Shown piece by piece: positions 1-7,974 of a stretch of DNA of 32,288 nucleotides. The stretch covers positions 1 through 32,288 of the forward strand of contig DGQT01000048.1 in the NCBI GenBank assembly GCA_002390845.1, read 5' to 3'. Origin of the DNA: Chitinophagaceae bacterium UBA4407 (GTDB lineage: Bacteria; Bacteroidota; Bacteroidia; Chitinophagales; Chitinophagaceae). The notes beneath the pieces are model-generated. The model saw only the letters and a list, made by a program, of their open reading frames with translations. It had not been told where the DNA came from and searched no databases. Position 1 is the first letter of the stretch, and each line of letters begins with the position of its first letter. Position numbers and translations under genes: made by a program.

Positions 1-1
1 T

Positions 2-1453
2 TAGTCGATCCTCAAAAACTTTGCGATGCCTAATCTGATTGAGTTTAGGTATTTTATCGGCTAAATAAGGTTGCAGGATTTTGTGGTAACTTTAAAAAAC
101 CTTGCAATTTTTTTATGTTAACAAAGCCGGCAAAATCATTACAAACCAGTTTTTTTCAATCTCTGGAAGAGCAGTTAAACCATCAGCATCCGTTGTATTT
201 ATTGGCCAATAGAATTGATTGGTCTGTTTTTGAAAAAGCCTTTTCAAAACATTACAGTGCCAAAATGGGCAAACCCTCCAAGCCGATCCGGCTTATGGTA
301 TCGCTGCTTATTTTAAAGCAATTACGTAACCACAGTGATGAAAACCTGGTAGTAGCCTGGAGTGAGAATTTGTATTATCAATACTTTGGAGGGGAACAAT
401 ATTTTATCGCCAAAGAGCCATGCAGTTCAACAGAGTTGGTAGAGTTCAGAAAGCGTATTGGTACAGCTGGTGTTGAACTTATTTTAAAAGAAAGTATCAG
501 GATAAACGGGAAAGATGGAGATGAAGACACCTTAAGTGCAGACACTACTGTTCAGGAAAAAAACATCACTTACCCTACTGATACCAAACTACATAAAAAG
601 ATTATTACCAAGTGTATTGGTATTGCAAAAACAGAAGGTATTGTGTTGCGGCAGAGTTATAAGTTTACATTAAAAAAACTCAATACCCTGCTTCGTTTCC
701 AGCATACAAAACATGGGAGTAAACAAGCCCGTAAAGCCAGAAAGAAAATAAAAACGATTGCAGGAAGACTGGTAAGAGAAATCGCCAGAAACCTTAATGA
801 CAAAAGACTTTTACAGCATAAGACACAATTGGGCATTTATCAAAAGGTATTATTGCAAAAGCGAAGCGACAGCAATAAGATTTACAGCCTTCATGAGCCG
901 GATGTAAAATGTTTCACCAAAGGTAAAGAACACAAAAAATTTGAATTTGGCAGCAAAGCCGCTGTACTGATAACACAAACTACAGGTGTTATTGTAGGGG
1001 CACTAAGTTTTAGTGAAAATCTTCATGATTCTAAAACATTACCAGCTGTTATTGAGCAATATGAAAGGCTTAAGGAAAACAAACCCAAAGCGATTTTTGC
1101 AGACAGGGGTTACCGGGGCCCAAAAGCAGTAAATGATGTAAATGTGCTTACGCCTGAACCACAAACAAATATAACTCGGGCACAACGCAAAAAACATTGC
1201 AGGCGTGCAGCAATAGAACCGGTGATCGGGCATTTAAAACAGGATTACAGATTAATCAGAAATTATTTGAAAGGAACCATTGGTGATGCGATTAATTTAA
1301 TGCTGAGTGCCGCTGCTATGAATTTTAAACGAGTCATCAACCTCTGGCTCACAGAGGCAAATCAATGTTGGCAACTTATCTGCATTATCATCGCACATAC
1401 TTATTGGAAATTGTATGCCCTGAACAGAAAAATGACTTTTTGAGGGACGACTA
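2..1453 (+). mobile_element. IS5-type insertion sequence, apparently complete
   Basis: The ends are imperfect terminal inverted repeats: TAGTCGATCCTCAAAAA at 2-18, and at 1437-1453 the complement of TAGTCGTCCCTCAAAAA (15 of 17 match). One transposase gene fills the space between them. The transposase stop codon (1441-1443) lies inside the right inverted repeat. The left flank is a single base in this window, so the target duplication cannot be read. On the right, the IS runs directly into the arm of intergenic element E1 (a word like TATGAAGCTTTTGTTG in other copies reads TATTTAGCTTTTGTTG here). It therefore probably inserted into that arm, leaving the outer part upstream of the window. The exact boundary is uncertain by a few bases. 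Confidence 0.8.
115..1443 (+). CDS. IS5-type DDE transposase
   Basis: A 442-residue transposase that would cut and rejoin the IS ends. It has the architecture of the IS5/IS1182-like group: an N-terminal DUF772-like helical region (about residues 15-130), then a DDE nuclease core with a long basic insertion (about 190-240). Visible catalytic candidates are the Asp of LSADTTVQ (about 142), the Asp of IFADRGYRG (about 330) and the Glu of RRAAIEPVIGHLK. The last fits the R-x3-E-x6-K signature of the IS4/IS5 superfamily. The frame is intact and of normal length, so the element may be active. The assignment to the superfamily is firm. The exact IS subgroup is not settled from the sequence alone. 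Confidence 0.9.
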   Translation: MLTKPAKSLQTSFFQSLEEQLNHQHPLYLLANRIDWSVFEKAFSKHYSAKMGKPSKPIRLMVSLLILKQLRNHSDENLVVAWSENLYYQYFGGEQYFIAKEPCSSTELVEFRKRIGTAGVELILKESIRINGKDGDEDTLSADTTVQEKNITYPTDTKLHKKIITKCIGIAKTEGIVLRQSYKFTLKKLNTLLRFQHTKHGSKQARKARKKIKTIAGRLVREIARNLNDKRLLQHKTQLGIYQKVLLQKRSDSNKIYSLHEPDVKCFTKGKEHKKFEFGSKAAVLITQTTGVIVGALSFSENLHDSKTLPAVIEQYERLKENKPKAIFADRGYRGPKAVNDVNVLTPEPQTNITRAQRKKHCRRAAIEPVIGHLKQDYRLIRNYLKGTIGDAINLMLSAAAMNFKRVINLWLTEANQCWQLICIIIAHTYWKLYALNRKMTF

Positions 1454-1463
1454 TTTAGCTTTT

Positions 1464-1635
1464 GTTGTGTCACTCACTTGTACGTTCGGTAAGCGTTTCG
1501 GCAATGTGTAGACGCGGCATTTTGATAAAACAAAGCGCATTCGAATAAAGGTTCCGGCTGTTGAAAGTTCAAAATATATCCATCCGCCGAAGTGTGCGAC
1601 GCAAGAGCCGGTGCCATAAAAATATTTTGCCGGGC
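1464..1635. repeat. Intergenic inverted-arm element E1, left end cut by the IS
   Basis: The left core is TTGTGTCACTCACTTGTAC at 1465-1483. The inverted right core CGAAGTGTGCGACGCAA is at 1588-1604, followed by the outer end TTTTGCCGGGC (1625-1635). The two arms carry different core versions (GTG-T-CAC on the left, GCG-T-CGC on the right). The roughly 100 bp between the cores hold no gene that I can see. The right end lies 17 bp from the SDR stop codon. Confidence 0.75.
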
Positions 1636-1652
1636 TAATAACAGATCCCCTT

Positions 1653-2351
1653 TTACAAATCCCCTAATTGTGGCCTTAGAATAATATCTTCCACACAGGC
1701 CTGTGGCGATAATTGCGAGGCCGCATAAACCATTGCAGCCACATCTTCAGCTTCCATAATACGTTTGGGATCAACACCGCTGCCACTCCACGAATCTGTG
1801 TAGGCAGCACCCGGATAAACTGCTGTAACTTTTATATTATATGGTTTCATTTCTTCCCTCAGGTTTTTAGAAAAACCAGCCAACGCAAACTTGCTGATGC
1901 TGTAAGCGCCGCCATTTGTATAAGCCTTTAACGATGCAATGGAACACATATTAAAAATATGCCCACGCTTTGCTTCCATCATTTTTGGCAAAAGCAACCG
2001 CGTTAAATGATAGGCGCTGTAAAGGTTAACCTGCATCATCTTTTCAAGAAAACCTTCTTCTTCATTATACACGCTGCCCGGTAAAAATTGCCCCGCATTA
2101 TTAACAACAATATCCGGAACTCCAAACGATAAACACCAGTTACCAAAACTTACAACTTCCTGTTTATTGCTCATATCAACAGGTCTTGCTTTAATGGTGC
2201 ATTGCGGAAATTTCGTAAGTAGTTCTTCCATCATTTTATACAAATCCACTTCATTTCGTGAGCATACAAATAATGTGTGGCCGGCTTCAGCATACTTTTC
2301 TGCAATCGCTTTACCCAAACCTTTTGATGCGCCGGTAATAATGATATTCAT
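1653..2351 (-). CDS. SDR family NAD(P)-dependent oxidoreductase
   Basis: A 232-residue short-chain dehydrogenase/reductase of the classical type, cytosolic. It starts directly with the Rossmann dinucleotide motif TGASKGLG (residues 6-13). NNAG is at 84-87, the structural Asn at 109, and the catalytic Ser137, Tyr150 and Lys154 have the usual Ser-x12-Tyr-x3-Lys spacing. The substrate cannot be read from sequence. The best guess is a small-molecule ketone or alcohol, as in the YdfG-like and 3-ketoacyl reductase-like clades. It is divergent from the HAD nucleotidase gene, with only 91 bp between the two starts, so they may share a control region. Element E1 sits just past its stop codon. Confidence 0.9.
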   Translation of the reverse strand: MNIIITGASKGLGKAIAEKYAEAGHTLFVCSRNEVDLYKMMEELLTKFPQCTIKARPVDMSNKQEVVSFGNWCLSFGVPDIVVNNAGQFLPGSVYNEEEGFLEKMMQVNLYSAYHLTRLLLPKMMEAKRGHIFNMCSIASLKAYTNGGAYSISKFALAGFSKNLREEMKPYNIKVTAVYPGAAYTDSWSGSGVDPKRIMEAEDVAAMVYAASQLSPQACVEDIILRPQLGDL

Positions 2352-2442
2352 TTACAACGTGCGATTTTAATTTTACGATTTTATAATACAGCAAGTTAAC
2401 ACTGAAATTGTAAATCGTACTTCGCAAATCGTAATTTGCAGC
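2352..2442. repeat. Periodic imperfect hairpin in a divergent promoter gap
   Basis: The whole gap between the two divergent starts is an imperfect inverted repeat built on a reiterated word, ACGATTT/AAATCGT. The right half has a direct repeat (AAATCGTACTTCGC, then AAATCGTAATTTGC, starting near 2413). The left half carries the complementary words GCGATTTTAATTTTACGATT. No arm of the E family is present. The promoters of both neighbours must lie inside or overlap this repeat. Confidence 0.55.
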
Positions 2443-3138
2443 ATGAAATACCGTCATCTGTTTTTTGATCTTGATCATACGCTCTGGGATTTTGAAACCA
2501 ATGCCAAAGAAACCATGCAGGAAGTGTACGATCTTAATGCCCTGGAGGAAAAAGGCATTACAGATTTCGACCATTTCTTTGAACGCTACAGCCACCACAA
2601 CGAACGCCTGTGGAGCCGCTACACCAAAGGTTTTATAAAACAGGAAGACCTTCGCTGGAAAAGAATGTGGTTTGCGCTACTCGATTTTAAAATTGGCGAT
2701 GATAAATTATCAAAAGAAATGTCTACGCATTTCCTGGAGCGGCTGCCTTTTAAGAAAAAACTTTTTCCTTACACAATTGAGATACTTGAATATCTAAAGG
2801 CGAAAGATTACAAAATGCACCTTATTACAAACGGGTTCGATCATATTCAGTTCAGTAAGCTTACCAGCAGCAACCTTACACATTTTTTTGAAGAGGTAAT
2901 TACTTCCGAAGCATCGCAAAGTCTTAAGCCAAACAAAGAAATTTTTGAGTATGCTTTAGAAAAAACCAAGGCCGGTAAAGACGAAAGTATTATGATCGGC
3001 GATAACCTTGAAGCAGACATACAAGGCGGTATGAATGCAGGCCTGGACACAATTTTTGTAAATCACTTGCGCATTGAAACACAGGTGCAGCCTACGTTTA
3101 TCATTTATCATCTTAAAGAGCTGGAAGATATATTTTAA
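2443..3138 (+). CDS. yjjG: YjjG-family HAD pyrimidine nucleotidase
   Basis: A 231-residue cytosolic phosphatase of the haloacid dehalogenase superfamily. Members of the YjjG group remove phosphate from nucleoside monophosphates, including non-canonical pyrimidine nucleotides, as house-cleaning. Motif I is FFDLDHTLWDF with nucleophile Asp9 and acid/base Asp11. Motif II is LITNG, the motif III Lys is in SLKPNKEIF, and motif IV is IGDNLEADI. A helical cap domain lies between motifs I and II (about residues 20-105), and the length is normal. The substrate is inferred from family resemblance. Element E2 starts only 5 bp after the stop codon. Confidence 0.85.
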   Translation: MKYRHLFFDLDHTLWDFETNAKETMQEVYDLNALEEKGITDFDHFFERYSHHNERLWSRYTKGFIKQEDLRWKRMWFALLDFKIGDDKLSKEMSTHFLERLPFKKKLFPYTIEILEYLKAKDYKMHLITNGFDHIQFSKLTSSNLTHFFEEVITSEASQSLKPNKEIFEYALEKTKAGKDESIMIGDNLEADIQGGMNAGLDTIFVNHLRIETQVQPTFIIYHLKELEDIF

Positions 3139-3143
3139 GACAA

Positions 3144-3363
3144 TTTTGTACCGGGCTACAGCAATTATATTGATCGTTCCTTGCGTCGCACACTTATACT
3201 GAAGAACAATGAGCAACAAGTCCGAAAGAGGGGAAGACCGAAAGTCGGAAAGAAATACAACTGCATTTACTTTCGGTCTTACAGACTTGCTGACTTCCGG
3301 TCTAACCGTACAAGTGAGCGACGCAACGGAAGCCTCACAGTACTACTTCTGCCTGGTACAAAA
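3144..3363. repeat. Intergenic inverted-arm element E2, complete (220 bp)
   Basis: This is the clearest small copy. The outer ends are TTTTGTACCGGGC (3144-3156) and GCCTGGTACAAAA (3351-3363), 12 of 13 complementary. The left core TTGCGTCGCACACTTATAC is at 3181-3199 and the right core GTACAAGTGAGCGACGCAA at 3308-3326. The centre is itself a self-complementary, periodic sequence: AAGACCGAAAGT near 3235 pairs with ACTTTCGGTCTT near 3270. It begins 5 bp after the yjjG stop and ends 79 bp before the apaG start. An open frame runs through it into apaG, but I do not take that as coding. Confidence 0.85.
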
Positions 3364-3442
3364 TATTTTGTATCAGCGGCAAAAGGCAAAATGTTTTTTA
3401 AAACCTGTTATCACTAACTTTACCACCGCAAACAATTACGAA

Positions 3443-3829
3443 ATGTCATCGAAAATTTCTGAAGGTGTTGAAATAAATGTAGAGACCTACTACCAGGCCG
3501 ATTACAGCAACCCTGTGAACAGCGAGTTCATGTTTGCATACCGCATCACCATTCAGAACCACAACAGTTTTACTATTAAACTGCTGCGCAGGCAATGGTA
3601 TATTTTCGACAGTAACGGCGAGCAGCGTGAAGTAGAAGGCGAAGGTGTGGTAGGTGTTCAGCCGGTGATGATACAGGGCCAGCAATTCCAATATGTTAGC
3701 GGTTGCAATTTAAAAACCGAGATGGGCCGCATGTACGGTTTTTATACCATGGAAAACCAAAATACGAAGACTACTTTTAAAGTAAAGATTCCTGCGTTCG
3801 AGATGATAGTTCCTTTTAAAAACAATTAA
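3443..3829 (+). CDS. apaG: ApaG family protein
   Basis: A 128-residue single-domain protein. ApaG folds as a fibronectin-III-like beta sandwich, and in enterobacteria its loss affects Co2+ resistance and Mg2+ efflux. Its molecular function is not settled. Family signatures are LLRRQWYIFDSNG, then GEGVVGVQPVMIQG followed by FQYVSG, and GRMYGFY. I place the start at the ATG at 3443. The frame stays open back to 3209, but those 78 extra codons translate element E2 and ApaG proteins normally begin here. The stop overlaps the start of the next gene (TAATG), so the two are probably translationally coupled. Confidence 0.9.
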   Translation: MSSKISEGVEINVETYYQADYSNPVNSEFMFAYRITIQNHNSFTIKLLRRQWYIFDSNGEQREVEGEGVVGVQPVMIQGQQFQYVSGCNLKTEMGRMYGFYTMENQNTKTTFKVKIPAFEMIVPFKNN

Positions 3830-4164
3830 TGCGATTCATTGCTTTTATATTATCAATTTTTCTTGTACTAAATGCAAAAGCTCAAATTATTTATAAGGAT
3901 CTCAAAACTTCCGGATCGTTAAAAATTGTTGACTCCACTATTTTAAGACCTTCATCTTATGCACATGATATTCCTATCATAAAACCTCCAAAAAAAGATC
4001 CGTTATTAATTGTAGATTGTAAACGAAGACCTTTTAAAAGTATTAATCAAATAGACTCAAAGCTTGTAGCTAATGTTTCTGTATTAAAGGGTAAAGAAGC
4101 AATCAAAAAGTATGGTAGGAAAGCAAAAGGAGGAGTAATAATTGTTGAGACAAAAAAAGATTAG
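3829..4164 (+). CDS. Secreted mini protein resembling a TonB receptor plug fragment
   Basis: A 111-residue protein with a clear signal peptide (residues 1-18, ending NAKAQ). The C-terminal part (about 57-110) resembles the core of a TonB-dependent receptor plug as found in SusC-like proteins: LLIVDCKRRPF matches the usual PLIVVDGKP, and VLKGKEAIKKYGRKAKGGVIIVET matches the VLKGAsAtAiYGsraanGVIiITT region. There is no beta barrel, so it cannot be a receptor. It may be a free periplasmic plug-like domain or a decayed remnant. The start codon overlaps the apaG stop by one base. The sequence is more AT-rich than apaG. Confidence 0.65.
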   Translation: MRFIAFILSIFLVLNAKAQIIYKDLKTSGSLKIVDSTILRPSSYAHDIPIIKPPKKDPLLIVDCKRRPFKSINQIDSKLVANVSVLKGKEAIKKYGRKAKGGVIIVETKKD

Positions 4165-4171
4165 TCTGGTA

Positions 4172-5182
4172 TTATTTAGGTTTGTATTTCGCCTCTTCGA
4201 ATATTTGTTTAGCAGGGGTTTGCAGTAATTGTTCCGGTGTGGTTTCAGGTTTTATTTCCAGCCATTTTTTAATGATCTGCCAACCTGTGAACTGCCCGAT
4301 AAAACCGGGTGAACCTTCTCCCAGTATTTCTGTTTTGGGAGCATCATTCATATAATCTCTTGTTGCTGCGGGATCTGTTGAATACAGCAAATTATTCTGC
4401 AAAAAATAATTCCAGATCATGGCTTCGTTTTCGTAGCAGCCATCTAACTGCACCTGTGTGTAACCTGTTTTTAAACTATCCATTGTTTCAGGTAATAGCT
4501 TATCCAGAAGATATAAGCGCTTACCGGCTTCTACCATTTGATAGATCAGCGGCATATCTGCATTTGTTGCCGGATAAATATCGTCGATAACATTTTTGAT
4601 GCAGTTAACCGGCACATATTGCGGCTCAAACCGCCTTGACTGGTAAGAAGGATAAACTTCTTCAATATAATCACTGTGATAAACCTCAAAATCCTTACCC
4701 AGGTAGAGTTGCAGCCCAACAGCCAACCCGCTGGAAGTAAGTACATTGGCATAACCTTCGATCGGTCCGATGAAAGTAATTACATGCTCCGGGATCGTGT
4801 ATTTTGGAAAATAGTATTGAACAAACTGTAAACCCCTTTCGATTTCCTTTTGCATTTTATCTGTGTTTGCAAATAAAAGTTGCGAAGAATCGTAAATGGG
4901 TTTGTAATCGTGCAGGAACATTTTTACTTTTTGTGCAGCGCTATCTGGTTGCGGCGGAACAGCAAGGATATTGTATAAAAAATCATTAAGAAAGGAAGGG
5001 TATTTTTTTTGGAGTTCTGTTAATGCGGGCTGAATATTATTGGTATCAATAGAAAAAAAATCTTTATCGAAACGTTGTATATCTGACTTCACTTTTATAT
5101 TAGAAACATCAGGAATATTTTTATTGTCGCCGCAGGAACAAAGGCAAATAAGGACAAGTAAAAGCAATAAAGAATTTTTCAT
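4172..5182 (-). CDS. gldB: Gliding motility lipoprotein GldB
   Basis: A 336-residue predicted lipoprotein. The N-terminus has a hydrophobic stretch and lipobox-like LCSC with Cys17. GldB is required for gliding motility in Flavobacterium and is widespread in Bacteroidota, including strains that may not glide. Its biochemical role is unclear. Matching family stretches include SDIQRFDKDFF near the N-terminus, FIGPIEGYANVLT in the middle, and GSPGFIGQFTGWQIIKKW near the C-terminus. It is divergent from the NAD synthetase gene, and the gldB/nadE neighbourhood recurs in other Bacteroidota from memory. The length fits the family. It converges with the plug-like mini gene, 7 bp apart. Confidence 0.85.
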   Translation of the reverse strand: MKNSLLLLLVLICLCSCGDNKNIPDVSNIKVKSDIQRFDKDFFSIDTNNIQPALTELQKKYPSFLNDFLYNILAVPPQPDSAAQKVKMFLHDYKPIYDSSQLLFANTDKMQKEIERGLQFVQYYFPKYTIPEHVITFIGPIEGYANVLTSSGLAVGLQLYLGKDFEVYHSDYIEEVYPSYQSRRFEPQYVPVNCIKNVIDDIYPATNADMPLIYQMVEAGKRLYLLDKLLPETMDSLKTGYTQVQLDGCYENEAMIWNYFLQNNLLYSTDPAATRDYMNDAPKTEILGEGSPGFIGQFTGWQIIKKWLEIKPETTPEQLLQTPAKQIFEEAKYKPK

Positions 5183-5273
5183 GCTGCTAATTAACGTTAA
5201 TCAGGTGAAATGATTTTGTTAAGAAGCAATTTTCTTTGGGGACGGTTGTTGAAAGATCAGTCATATTACAACT

Positions 5274-5352
5274 GTACAAGTGTGCGTCCCGATGAGGCAT
5301 ACGGGATGAAACAACGCAAGGAACGATGCTATAAAATACTTCAGCCCGGTTC
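5274..5352. repeat. Solo right arm E3 with a short nested insert
   Basis: The core starts as GTACAAGTGTGCG (5274-5286) and is broken by about 27 bp that include a TCCCGAT/ACGGGAT pair. It then resumes with ACGCAAGGAACGATGC (from 5314) and the outer end TCAGCCCGGTTC (5341-5352). I find no left partner in the gap 5183-5273. It lies between the divergent gldB and nadE genes, 58 bp upstream of nadE. Confidence 0.7.
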
Positions 5353-5410
5353 ATAATGCTGTTCCTCATTTCATAAACGGAGATTCGTATTTATTCGTGA
5401 AATTTGCAAC

Positions 5411-7093
5411 ATGAAAATAGTATTGGCACAGCAGAATTATCATGTAGGCAACTTTGAAAGCAATACCAAAAAAATCATCGCCGCTATTGAGGAAGCGAAA
5501 AAACAACAAGCAGATATTATTGTGTTCAGCGAGTTGAGTGTTTGTGGCTACCCTTCAAGGGATTTTTTAGAGTTCAATGATTTTATCAATAAATGTTATG
5601 CCGCGATTGACGAAATAAAACAACATGCCGACAGCATTGCGGTGCTGGTTGGTTCACCTGCACGCAATACCATAAGAGAAGGGAAAGACTTATTTAATGC
5701 AGCTTTCTTTTTGTACGAAAAAGAAATAAAAGCTGAGGTACATAAAACCTGTTTGCCAACTTACGATGTTTTTGACGAGTATCGTTATTTTGAACCTGCA
5801 TACGAATGGAACATCATCAGATTTAAAGGAAAGCGTTTGGCAGTAACCATTTGCGAGGATATCTGGAACCTTGGCGATAACCCGCTGTACCGTATTTGCC
5901 CGATGGATAAATTGATGGAGCAACAGCCCGATGTAATGATCAACCTGAGTGCATCGCCGTTTGATTACACGCACGATGAAGACCGAAAGGCTGTTATAAA
6001 ATCGAATGTGCTGAAGTATAAAATTCCCATGTTTTACTGCAATGCAGTAGGCAGCCAGACAGAAGTAGTTTTCGATGGTGCTTCGCTTGTGTTTGATAAG
6101 GATGCAAACTTGTGCAAATCGCTACCCATGTTTGTCGAAGCCGTGGAAGCAGTTACTTTAAATGATGATGGAACCATTGATGCTCCGATCATTGAACCCG
6201 CCAGCCGTGTGCCCGATAAAGAACTTACTCCTTCCGGATTAGAACCTGAATTGAATATTGCACAAATACATGCTGCGCTGGTAATGGGTATTAAAGATTA
6301 TTTCAGCAAGATGGGTTTTACAAAAGCCATCCTGGGTTCTTCGGGTGGTATTGACAGTGCGGTTACATTGGCGCTTGCCGTTGAAGCGCTTGGCAAAGAA
6401 AATGTGCGTGCTGTGTTAATGCCTTCGCCGTATTCAACAGAACATTCGGTAGATGATGCGGTGGCATTAAGTAAAAACTTAGAAAACCCTTATGATATTA
6501 TTCGCATTAATAACGTGTACGAATCTTTTCTCGCTACGTTGAAACCCATTTTCAAGGATCTTCCTTTTTCGTTGGCTGAAGAAAATATACAAAGCAGAAC
6601 ACGTGGTAATTTATTGATGGCGATCTCGAATAAGTTCGGTTATATTTTGCTCAACACTTCCAATAAAAGTGAACTTGCAACGGGTTATGGAACATTGTAC
6701 GGCGATATGGCCGGCGGGCTTGGCGTGCTGGGGGATTGCTATAAAATGCAGGTGTACGAACTGGCAAAATATATCAACCGCAACAAAGAAATCATTCCTG
6801 GAAATATTATCAGCAAAGCGCCAAGCGCAGAACTGCGGCCTAACCAGAAAGACAGTGACAGTTTACCCGACTACAGCATACTCGATAAAATTTTATACCA
6901 GTATATCGAGCGCAGGCAAGGCCCCAACGAAATAAAAGCACAGGGTTTTGATGCTGCGCTTGTTGACCGCACTTTGAAAATGGTAAACACCAATGAATAT
7001 AAACGCAACCAGTTTTGTCCCATCATCCGCGTATCGCCAAAAGCTTTTGGTGTTGGCAGAAGAGTGCCGATTGTGGGGAAATATTTGTCTTGA
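5411..7093 (+). CDS. nadE: Glutamine-dependent NAD+ synthetase
   Basis: A 560-residue cytosolic enzyme that amidates nicotinic acid adenine dinucleotide to NAD+ with ATP and glutamine, the last step of NAD synthesis. The N-terminal nitrilase-type glutaminase (about 1-265) shows the triad Glu41 (SELSVCGYPS), Lys112 (VHKTCLPTYDVFDE) and Cys148 (ICEDIW). The C-terminal synthetase domain (about 285-560) has the PP-loop SGGIDSA at 311-317, then NLLMAISNKFG and NTSNKSELATGYGTLYGD. It ends in KYLS. Both domains look intact and the length is normal for the two-domain class. The single arm E3 lies in the promoter region. Confidence 0.95.
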   Translation: MKIVLAQQNYHVGNFESNTKKIIAAIEEAKKQQADIIVFSELSVCGYPSRDFLEFNDFINKCYAAIDEIKQHADSIAVLVGSPARNTIREGKDLFNAAFFLYEKEIKAEVHKTCLPTYDVFDEYRYFEPAYEWNIIRFKGKRLAVTICEDIWNLGDNPLYRICPMDKLMEQQPDVMINLSASPFDYTHDEDRKAVIKSNVLKYKIPMFYCNAVGSQTEVVFDGASLVFDKDANLCKSLPMFVEAVEAVTLNDDGTIDAPIIEPASRVPDKELTPSGLEPELNIAQIHAALVMGIKDYFSKMGFTKAILGSSGGIDSAVTLALAVEALGKENVRAVLMPSPYSTEHSVDDAVALSKNLENPYDIIRINNVYESFLATLKPIFKDLPFSLAEENIQSRTRGNLLMAISNKFGYILLNTSNKSELATGYGTLYGDMAGGLGVLGDCYKMQVYELAKYINRNKEIIPGNIISKAPSAELRPNQKDSDSLPDYSILDKILYQYIERRQGPNEIKAQGFDAALVDRTLKMVNTNEYKRNQFCPIIRVSPKAFGVGRRVPIVGKYLS

Positions 7094-7134
7094 ACCTGGA
7101 TTTTTGGGATTGAATGGATTGTGAGGAAATAGAA

Positions 7135-7930
7135 TTTTTTTTGGCCATGCTGAAGGAATTCTATGAAGCTTTTGTTGCGTCCGCACACTTGTGCTGTTGG
7201 ATTATGATTGAGCTTTATCGAAGCGAAGATTGAAGTACTTCAATTTTAATAATAGTCTTCTATTTTGAATTTTTTGCTCATTTCAAATGTTTGCCCATCT
7301 ACTTTGTTTACAGAAATAAGTTTTGTACAAAAAGCCATTTTATTTCCCAGTTCATGAACTTCCATCTTAATCCTGACTTTCTTTTTTGTGTCTTGTAATT
7401 CTTTTCTGCTGTAAATTTTTATTTTTTCATAGTCTGGATTCTTAAAATAAATTTTTATGATAGAGTCATTATCCAATTTCATATCAACAAATGGGCTATA
7501 TAATAAACCTTCTTTTTTAAGTGATTCATACATGGCAAAAAACTTTTTGCTATCGGGATCTAACTTATATTGGTTAACTGTATCAAAATATTTTTTTGCA
7601 TTTTGAATAATGCTATCCGGTTGATTATAAAAACTGCCGATGCGAAACCAATCAAAATAAAGATCACCTTCAATTAGTTTATTTTCACTACTTAAAAAAT
7701 TACAGGATATAATGAAAATAAAGGATAATATAGTTGATATGTATTTTGTCATAAGAATTAAGAATACATAAATCTACAATCTTATTTCATTTCTCTATCA
7801 AAGTTGCACTTAGTCAACATCAACCGCTTCGATCTTCGCTTATATAAAAGCTCAATAAAGTATCCAACCGTACAAGTGTGCGACGCAACAAAAGCCTCAT
7901 AGATATACAATTGCCCGGCTCAAAAAAAAG
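7135..7930. repeat. Cargo-bearing inverted-arm element E4 (796 bp, one gene)
   Basis: The left arm is about 7135-7235: T-run, GGCCATGC, GCTTTTGTTGCG (7168-7179), core 7175-7194 and an inner extension ending GAAGCGAAGATTGAAG. The right arm, about 7826-7930, is its inverted counterpart: TTCGATCTTCGCTTATATAA, core GTACAAGTGTGCGACGCAA at 7870-7888, CGCAACAAAAGC (7884-7895), GCCCGGC and an A-run. The arms are alike over about 100 bp, and GCTTTTGTTGCG/CGCAACAAAAGC is a perfect match. The left core has one extra C. Exactly one gene (7246-7752) lies inside. Confidence 0.8.
7246..7752 (-). CDS. Small predicted lipoprotein, cargo of element E4
   Basis: I do not recognise the family. The 168-residue product has a hydrophobic N-terminus and lipobox-like IISC with Cys17, so it is probably an outer-membrane or periplasmic lipoprotein. 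The mature part is rich in Lys, Asp, Tyr and Phe with no motif I can name. The DNA is clearly more AT-rich than nadE and serS on either side. The gene sits alone between the two inverted arms of E4, ending 10 bp from the left arm. A perfect 14-bp palindrome TTGAAGTACTTCAA (7230-7243) lies at that junction. The composition and location suggest an accessory gene brought in with the element. Confidence 0.7.
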   Translation of the reverse strand: MTKYISTILSFIFIISCNFLSSENKLIEGDLYFDWFRIGSFYNQPDSIIQNAKKYFDTVNQYKLDPDSKKFFAMYESLKKEGLLYSPFVDMKLDNDSIIKIYFKNPDYEKIKIYSRKELQDTKKKVRIKMEVHELGNKMAFCTKLISVNKVDGQTFEMSKKFKIEDYY

Positions 7931-7951
7931 ACCTGCATTACTGCAAGCCTT
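7922..7951 (-). terminator. serS terminator using the A-run of element E4
   Basis: On the minus strand just after serS, AAGGCTTGCA (complement of 7942-7951) pairs with TGCAGGTCTT (complement of 7928-7937) around a 4-base loop, with two G-U pairs. It is followed by a run of T. The T-run is the complement of the A-run that forms the right outer end of E4. Confidence 0.65.
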
Positions 7952-7974
7952 TCTATTATTTTCACGAGTTATTT

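Noticed and set aside
3209..3442. N-terminal 78 codons of a longer apaG frame
   Set aside because: They translate the repeat element E2, and the ApaG family begins at the ATG at 3443.
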